Below are positions 59,493-64,000 of a stretch of 64,000 bases of DNA, in pieces (the stretch's first letter is position 1; every line of letters starts with the position of its first letter). The stretch is from Actinophytocola gossypii (GTDB taxonomy: Bacteria > Actinomycetota > Actinomycetes > Mycobacteriales > Pseudonocardiaceae). The position numbers and the translations under genes are program-made. Under the pieces are notes generated by a model. That model made no database searches. It was not told the origin of the DNA and was given only the letters and a program-made list of their open reading frames with translations. The stretch is from NCBI RefSeq assembly GCF_025165815.1, contig NZ_JAFFZE010000010.1, positions 186,001 to 250,000 on the forward strand, read 5' to 3'.

Positions 59493-60296
59493 TCAGGTCA
59501 GACGGATCCGGAAGATCGCGACCCGTGCGTCGTGTGTGTCCACCCGCATGGGAACCGTTCTGGTGCCGCGGAGCTGGAGTTGGACGTCACCGTTTCCCGG
59601 CAACCAGTTGATCCGGTCGATGCCGCCGGTGAAGACCTGCTGCTCCGCCTGCCATCCGGTTGCATCCCGGTAGTCACGACGGTTGGTGTCGGCGGTCCAG
59701 ATGACCAGGCGGCCCAGCCGGTGCTGGGCGAGCACCCGCTCCTTGTGCACGCGCTTGTGCAGGTTCCACTCGTCCCGCAGGTCGGCGCGGTTGTCGCCGT
59801 TGTAGGCGTTGGCGATGTAGTGGGTGTTGATCAACGCGAACCGCAGGTCGGGGTGCGACTCGTGCCGGACCACGACCTCGTTGATCCAGCGCGGGGGCGT
59901 CACCTTGGGAATGCCGCCGTGTACGCGGGTGGCGCGGGAGCTGACGACCTTCCACGGCCTCGGGACCGACAGCGGCACCCGGTAGGACCTGTCGTGCCAC
60001 AGGAACGCGTTCTGGTAGAGGTTCCCGAAGTACCTCGTGATCATCGGACGCTCGCCGGTGTCCCCCTCGCAGATCTCCTGCCAGCCCACCAGCGGCCGGT
60101 GTCCGGGGTCGGCGTCGCGAACGTCGTGGATCGCGTCGTCCCGTGCGCCGAGGTTCGTGCGGCCGATGTTGGCGGTGACCACGGGGAGACGGATCCAGTC
60201 GGTCGCCGCGGCGGCGGTGCCGGTGCCGGCCGCGGCACCGAGAAGGGCTCCGCCGCCGAGGGCGAGGGCCTGTCGTCTGCTGAGCTTTCCGGACAC
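59493..60296 (-). CDS. Tat-exported endonuclease/exonuclease/phosphatase-like protein
   Basis: A 267-residue protein. The GTG at 60296 opens a Tat signal, 'LSRRQALALGGGALLGAAAGTGTAAAA' (twin Arg at about residues 6-7). The mature part shows EEP-superfamily traits: 'VVTANIG' near the start, 'WQEICEG' with the catalytic Glu, 'RFALINTHYIANAYNGDN' and 'LVIWTADTNRRDY', where the Asp-x-Asn pair is part of the active site. It could be a secreted nuclease or phosphodiesterase. A longer frame upstream (to 60566) lacks a ribosome-binding site and is Pro/Arg-rich, so it is not used. Confidence 0.83.
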   Translation of the reverse strand: MSGKLSRRQALALGGGALLGAAAGTGTAAAATDWIRLPVVTANIGRTNLGARDDAIHDVRDADPGHRPLVGWQEICEGDTGERPMITRYFGNLYQNAFLWHDRSYRVPLSVPRPWKVVSSRATRVHGGIPKVTPPRWINEVVVRHESHPDLRFALINTHYIANAYNGDNRADLRDEWNLHKRVHKERVLAQHRLGRLVIWTADTNRRDYRDATGWQAEQQVFTGGIDRINWLPGNGDVQLQLRGTRTVPMRVDTHDARVAIFRIRLT

Positions 60297-60625
60297 GGGG
60301 CCTGCCTTCGTGATGGAGATCGGGAGTCGTGCCTGTGGGTTCGGCAACGTACACCCCTCCGGATCGGGGATGGCCCGAGCCTGGCCGTGTCCGTCCGACC
60401 TGCCGAACGGCGCCGGGGCCATCCCGCGCAGCCGGGTTGGTCCGGTCGGCGGCCGGCCTGGGTGGACATCAGCAGGGCCGTCGGGACCCGGACGTGTGGC
60501 GGACTCCGCCGGCTCTACGTCCGGCTTCGCCTCTCTGAGCTGCCGGTAAGTAACCATGGCTGACATGGTGTCCCGCCGGCGCGGGCCGCGGCGGGCTTGG
60601 ACGGATTGGGACAGGACTGGACGGG
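60297..60625. other. 330-base intergenic region upstream of the Tat-exported protein
   Basis: This gap carries the promoter of the exported EEP-like gene and the 3' end of the siderophore operon. No convincing gene, repeat or strong hairpin was seen. The open frame that crosses it on the minus strand is Pro/Arg-rich and typical of GC-driven noise. Confidence 0.5.
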
Positions 60626-61912
60626 TCAGCGCCGCAGGTCGCCCCGGGTGCGCTGCCAGTCGGACACCGAGTCCAGGCCGGTGGCCAGTTCCTCGTCCAG
60701 CAGGGCCACTCTGGCGTCGACCATGGCGTCGCCGAGCAGGGCGCGGGCCAGCGCGGATCCGGCCAGGGCGTGCCGGGCCGCCCAGGGGGTGTCGTGCAGG
60801 CGGGCGCCGGCCGGGACGGACAGGGACTCGCGGACGCCGTGCCGGCCGGCGGCGAGGATCGCGGCCACCACGAGGTGCACCTGCGCGTCCGCGCCGGCGA
60901 GGCGGACCTCGACGCGCCGGGAGTCGCCCCGGCCGACGATGCGGAGCGCGGCGGTGCGGTCGTCGGCGCCGGCGCGCAGCTCGCGCGGGGCGAACGGGGC
61001 GGTGCGGAGGCGGACGTAGGAGTTCCAGGTCGGGGCCCAGATCGCGGTGAGGTCGGGCGCGGCGTGCAGGACGCCGGCCACGAAGTGGTCCAGTGCGTCC
61101 GCGTCGGACAGCGAGAGGTGCACGTGGCAGGAGCCACCGGTGCCGGGACGCTCGGCGGCGAGGTAGCCGGCGCGCACCCCGTGGGCCGCGGCGGCGCGGC
61201 GGATGACCAGCTGTTGCAGCATGGCGTCGTCGCAGGCGGCCAGGGCGTCACGGTGGCCGAGGACGCTCTCGTACTGGCCGGGGTGGCACTCGCCGCGGCG
61301 GGACTCCACGCCGAGGCCGGCGGCGTCCACGTCGGACTCGACGGCGGCGAGCAGGCCGCGCAGCGGGTCGAGGGTGGCGTAGTCCAGGCCGCCGGGGGTG
61401 AGCGGCGTGCCGGACGGGTCGGTGAAGGTCACCTCGTGCTCGATGCCGACGGACGGGACCAGGCCGGCGGCCTCGGCGGCGGTGAGCTGGTCGCGCAGGG
61501 CGGTGCGCGGGGCGATCGGGACCGGGCGGCCGTCGGGCCACTCGACGTCGCAGACCACCAGCCAGCTGCCCGGTTCACCCGGCAGCGGCGCGAGCGTGGC
61601 CAGGTCGGGGCGCATCCGCAGGTCGCCGTAGGTGGCGGTGTACGGCTCGAACACGGGCGCGGCGACCGGCTCCCGCGCGGGGTCCCAGGCGAACACGTAG
61701 GAGCAGACGCCGTACCCGTCGGCCAGCACGGTGTCGACGAAGAACCGCGCGCCGAGGGTCACCGCGGCGAAACGGGCGTGCGGGTCGGGCACCAGCAGGG
61801 TGAGCGAGCGGACCGTGCCGCTGCCCACGTCGGACCGGAGGGCGGCCGCGAGGTCGGGTGCCGCGCGGGCGGCCAGGGTGCGGGGGCCGCGCGGGCGCTG
61901 GTGGTCGATCAC
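60626..61912 (-). CDS. Glutamine-synthetase-like enzyme in the siderophore locus
   Basis: A 428-residue GlnA-fold protein (type I GS is about 470). It keeps the N-terminal metal-binding 'GIEHEVTF' (ExE), 'SRRGECHPGQYE', the 'GTGGSCHVHLSLSD' His-x-His segment and 'RGDSRRVEVRLAGADAQVHL', so ATP/Mg binding and gamma-glutamyl-type activation are likely. It is closer to gamma-glutamylamide synthetases (amine ligation) than to housekeeping GS. The GTG at 61912 overlaps the IucA/IucC stop (GTGA), placing it in the siderophore operon. It may ligate an amine or amino acid to a siderophore precursor; that is inference. Confidence 0.83.
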   Translation of the reverse strand: MIDHQRPRGPRTLAARAAPDLAAALRSDVGSGTVRSLTLLVPDPHARFAAVTLGARFFVDTVLADGYGVCSYVFAWDPAREPVAAPVFEPYTATYGDLRMRPDLATLAPLPGEPGSWLVVCDVEWPDGRPVPIAPRTALRDQLTAAEAAGLVPSVGIEHEVTFTDPSGTPLTPGGLDYATLDPLRGLLAAVESDVDAAGLGVESRRGECHPGQYESVLGHRDALAACDDAMLQQLVIRRAAAAHGVRAGYLAAERPGTGGSCHVHLSLSDADALDHFVAGVLHAAPDLTAIWAPTWNSYVRLRTAPFAPRELRAGADDRTAALRIVGRGDSRRVEVRLAGADAQVHLVVAAILAAGRHGVRESLSVPAGARLHDTPWAARHALAGSALARALLGDAMVDARVALLDEELATGLDSVSDWQRTRGDLRR

Positions 61913-63639
61913 CACGCGCCGTCCGGGTCGGGGCCGGCCAGCGGGTTGCGGGCGCGACCGTAGCGGACGTCGAACTCGTCGTCCCGGTCGACCTTGTCGA
62001 AGCCCTGGCCGGCCAGGTGCTCGCGGTTCAGCGTCACCCGCTCGACGTCGGGCGCGAAGAGCTGGCAGGCGTCGAACCGGTCCGCCAGCTCCGGGTGCTC
62101 GTCGCGGTACCGGCCGACGATCTCCCGGACCCGCCGCCACAGGTCGGCGCGGGGATGGCCGAGGTCGTCGAGCAGGATCTCGGCCCAGAACCGGAGCTGG
62201 CCGGCGAACACCGAGCTGAACAGCGACTGGGCGAGCAGGTGCGGGGGCCAGCGCAGCATGTCGGCGCTCGCCTCCGGCGCGAGGCTCGCGTACTCGGGCA
62301 GGTCGGCGTCCATCAGGTCGACGCCCTGGGCGAAGTCCTTGATCGCGACGCGCAGCGGGACGCCGTGCTCGTCGGTGACGAGGATCAGGTTCTGACCGTG
62401 CGGGCAGAAGCCGACGCCGTAGCGCAGCAGCCAGTGCAGCAGCGGGGTCAGCAGCAGGTCGAGCAGGCGGCCCAGCCACTCCCCTGCGTCCAGGGTGGAC
62501 TCGGCGATGAGCCGGGTGAGCACGGCCCCGCCGTCCGGGCCTCGGTAGGGCAGGGCGGCGAACGAGATCGCCCGCTCCCCCGGCGCGAGCCGGGCCACCA
62601 TCGGCTCGCGCCACAGCGCGCCGAGGGTCTCGTGAAACCGGTACGGCAGCTCGTCGAGGTGGCCGAGCAGCGGGTGGCGCACGGACACGCTGGCGACCTC
62701 GCCGAGCAGCTCGAACCGGTACTTCTCGGTGAGCAGCGGGTCGGCGGCGCCGACCTCGCGCAGCCAGGTGGTGACCGCCGGGGCGGCCAGCGTGGCGGCC
62801 TGCGCGAGTCCTCTGTAGACGAGCGTGTTCCGCACCGACACGGCGGTCTTGACGTCCCGGCGGTCCGGGCGGGTGACGTTGGCGAGCGTGCGGATCGTCT
62901 GGTGTGGACGGTAGTGGTCGCGGCTCTCGCCGACCGGGACGACGACGCCCTCGGCCAACTCGCCGGCGTAGAGGGTGCCGAGGATCTCGTCGGCCTGCCA
63001 CGGGTGCACCGGCACCAGCACGTAGTCGTCACCGGGCAGCCCAGCGCGGAAGGCGTCGAGCTGGTCGCCGAGTTCCTCGCGCAGCAGCTGTTCCTCGGTC
63101 AGCTCGGCGACGCAGCGGAACGACGCGTGGTCGCGGTGCACGGCGAACCAGCGCAGCGGGAACTCCCGCCCGGACTCCGGCGCGTAGCGGGCGCGGTCGG
63201 TGGCGGAGAAGCCGACCCGGCCCTTGTTCAGCACCAGCCTCGGGTGCCCGGTGAGATGCCCGTCGGCGGTGTTGTAGTCCATCGCGACCAGTTCCGCCGC
63301 GGTGGGCGCGCGGTCGAGCCGGGCGGCCTCGTTGGTGACCGTCGCGGTCAGCTCGGCGAGCACGTCGGCGAGCCGCAACCCGGTGAGCCCCAACCGTTCC
63401 CGCGCGTCGACGACCAGCGTGCGCGGGTCGCGGGCCGGCTCGCCGTCGCGGGTGGCGCTGCCCGGCTCGACGTGCCAGGACTCGAACGCGCCGCGCCGGG
63501 CGCGGAACCGGTAGGTGGCGGCCGGCAGCGCCAGCACCCAGTCGTCGCCGTCGCGGACCGGTTCGAGCAGGCCCTCGTAGCTCAGCTCGCCCAGCATCTT
63601 GTGCACGACGAGTGATCCGGCGTCGCTCCAGCCGCTCAT
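61909..63639 (-). CDS. IucA/IucC-type NIS siderophore synthetase
   Basis: A 576-residue NRPS-independent siderophore synthetase that adenylates a carboxylate (citrate or succinyl-type) and condenses it with an amine or hydroxamate. Family landmarks are 'GHPRLVLNKGRVGFS', 'VPVHPWQADEIL', 'VKTAVSVRNTLVYRGL', 'GFCPHGQNLILVTDEHG' and 'AIKDFAQGVDLMD', together the ATP-binding and FhuF-like C-terminal regions. The ATG has GGAGGAACC upstream and overlaps the upstream hydroxylase stop (ATGA at 63636-63639). With a hydroxylase and a GS-like protein it forms a hydroxamate siderophore locus. Confidence 0.94.
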   Translation of the reverse strand: MSGWSDAGSLVVHKMLGELSYEGLLEPVRDGDDWVLALPAATYRFRARRGAFESWHVEPGSATRDGEPARDPRTLVVDARERLGLTGLRLADVLAELTATVTNEAARLDRAPTAAELVAMDYNTADGHLTGHPRLVLNKGRVGFSATDRARYAPESGREFPLRWFAVHRDHASFRCVAELTEEQLLREELGDQLDAFRAGLPGDDYVLVPVHPWQADEILGTLYAGELAEGVVVPVGESRDHYRPHQTIRTLANVTRPDRRDVKTAVSVRNTLVYRGLAQAATLAAPAVTTWLREVGAADPLLTEKYRFELLGEVASVSVRHPLLGHLDELPYRFHETLGALWREPMVARLAPGERAISFAALPYRGPDGGAVLTRLIAESTLDAGEWLGRLLDLLLTPLLHWLLRYGVGFCPHGQNLILVTDEHGVPLRVAIKDFAQGVDLMDADLPEYASLAPEASADMLRWPPHLLAQSLFSSVFAGQLRFWAEILLDDLGHPRADLWRRVREIVGRYRDEHPELADRFDACQLFAPDVERVTLNREHLAGQGFDKVDRDDEFDVRYGRARNPLAGPDPDGAW

Positions 63640-64000
63640 GGGGTTCCTCCGAGTCCGAATGTGGTGAACGCGGTCCGCTCCGGCAGGCGGTGGACCTCCC
63701 GCCCGCAGACCGAGTTCAGGATGCTCGCCGACCGCCAGGCGGCCAACCCGAGGTCGGGCGCTCCGACGCCGTGGGTGTGCCGCTCGGCGTTCTGCGTGAA
63801 CAGCGACCCGCCCGCGTCCAGCCGCACCCGGTGGTCGGCGTCGACCGCGATCCGGCCGGCCGCGTCCCGCTCGATCCGGTCGGCCAGCGGCGCGAGCAGC
63901 GCGGAGAGGTCCCGCTCGCGGTACCCGGTCGCGCACACCACCGCGCCGGTGACCACGGTCGCCACGCTGTCCTGCTGGACGTGCCGCAGCGTCAGCTCGA
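63636..64000 (-). CDS. L-lysine/L-ornithine N-hydroxylase (SidA/IucD/PvdA family), partial at right edge
   Basis: Only the C-terminal ~120 residues lie in the window, the 5' part being beyond the right edge. They show 'AVVCATGYRERDLSALLAPL' (the conserved ATGY motif of flavin N-hydroxylases), 'RVRLDAGGSLFTQNAERHTHGVGAPDLGLAAWRSASILNSV' and 'FTTFGL' at the end, exactly as in lysine/ornithine N-monooxygenases. The enzyme makes the N-hydroxy amino acid used by the downstream NIS synthetase, with which it overlaps by 4 bases. Confidence 0.9.
   Translation of the reverse strand, partial: ELTLRHVQQDSVATVVTGAVVCATGYRERDLSALLAPLADRIERDAAGRIAVDADHRVRLDAGGSLFTQNAERHTHGVGAPDLGLAAWRSASILNSVCGREVHRLPERTAFTTFGLGGTP

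Noticed and set aside
60297-60566. 90-residue N-terminal extension of the Tat-exported protein
   Set aside because: It would bury the twin-arginine signal inside the chain and is Pro/Arg-rich; the GTG at 60296 directly precedes the signal.

Overview
The window is high-GC actinobacterial DNA, most likely from Pseudonocardiaceae (Amycolatopsis/Saccharothrix-like; an inference). Supporting signs are GTG/TTG starts, long runs of genes coupled by GTGA/ATGA overlaps, leaderless-type promoters, an XRE regulator followed by two DUF397 genes, a HelD-type RNA polymerase recycling factor, and MsiK-style sugar ABC importers without their own ATPase. No rRNA, tRNA, CRISPR array, transposase or prophage gene was seen.

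Layout. 1-4932: a divergent catabolic block. Leftward are a 2-keto-3-deoxygluconate-type PfkB kinase, an IclR regulator and a RidA protein; rightward are a D-serine-dehydratase-like PLP enzyme and an N-acyl-D-amino-acid deacylase. 5020-6658: a secreted Kelch protein and a DHFR/RibD-like reductase, closed by a strong bidirectional terminator. 6722-9904: a leftward glycine-betaine/proline ABC transporter (lipoprotein, permease, CBS-ATPase). 10357-15600: KDPG aldolase, then a DasR-type operator controlling a sugar-binding lipoprotein, two permeases and a GH20 hexosaminidase, that is, chitobiose/GlcNAc-oligomer uptake and hydrolysis. 15610-18579: a large secreted PA14/beta-propeller/CBM/DUF1080 protein. 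18842-22239: a fadB/fadA beta-oxidation pair, divergent from a double-domain TetR protein that is followed by a P450. 25097-29239: a luciferase-like oxidoreductase, a membrane protein and HelD.

29312-38306 is one leftward operon for acyl-CoA or terpenoid-type catabolism: TIGR03084-like protein, AtuA/DUF1446, acyl-CoA dehydrogenase, carboxylase beta and alpha subunits, a second acyl-CoA dehydrogenase, and TetR last. A perfect 8-2-8 palindrome lies just upstream of its first gene. 38471-39280 holds the 3' end of a gas-vesicle cluster (truncated gvpL/F, gvpS, gvpK). 39299-41581: a PPOX/VOC/DUF1801 operon divergent from a TetR gene, with two copies of one operator between them. 41617-44926: an unrecognised module of a LuxR-type regulator, a novel 391-residue protein, a trypsin-like protease, and a divergent unknown gene. 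44983-48505: two Nudix hydrolases, an ArsR/SRPBCC cassette and a YdcF-like protein. 48558-50494: XRE/DUF397 regulators and small proteins. 50615-53782: a large secreted ThuA/sugar-dehydrogenase/PKD/CBM protein. 53485-55554: a degenerate RHH antitoxin and two secreted proteins. 56263-60296: a hypothetical protein, an SDR, a lipase-fold hydrolase and a Tat-exported endonuclease-like protein. 60626-64000: part of an NIS siderophore locus (glutamine-synthetase-like enzyme, IucA/IucC synthetase, N-hydroxylase running off the right edge).

Most genes sit in convincing operons. The least explained parts are the protease/novel-protein module at 41.6-44.9 kb, the gas-vesicle remnant, the tandem TetR protein, and gene-poor stretches at 55.6-56.3 and 56.8-57.2 kb.
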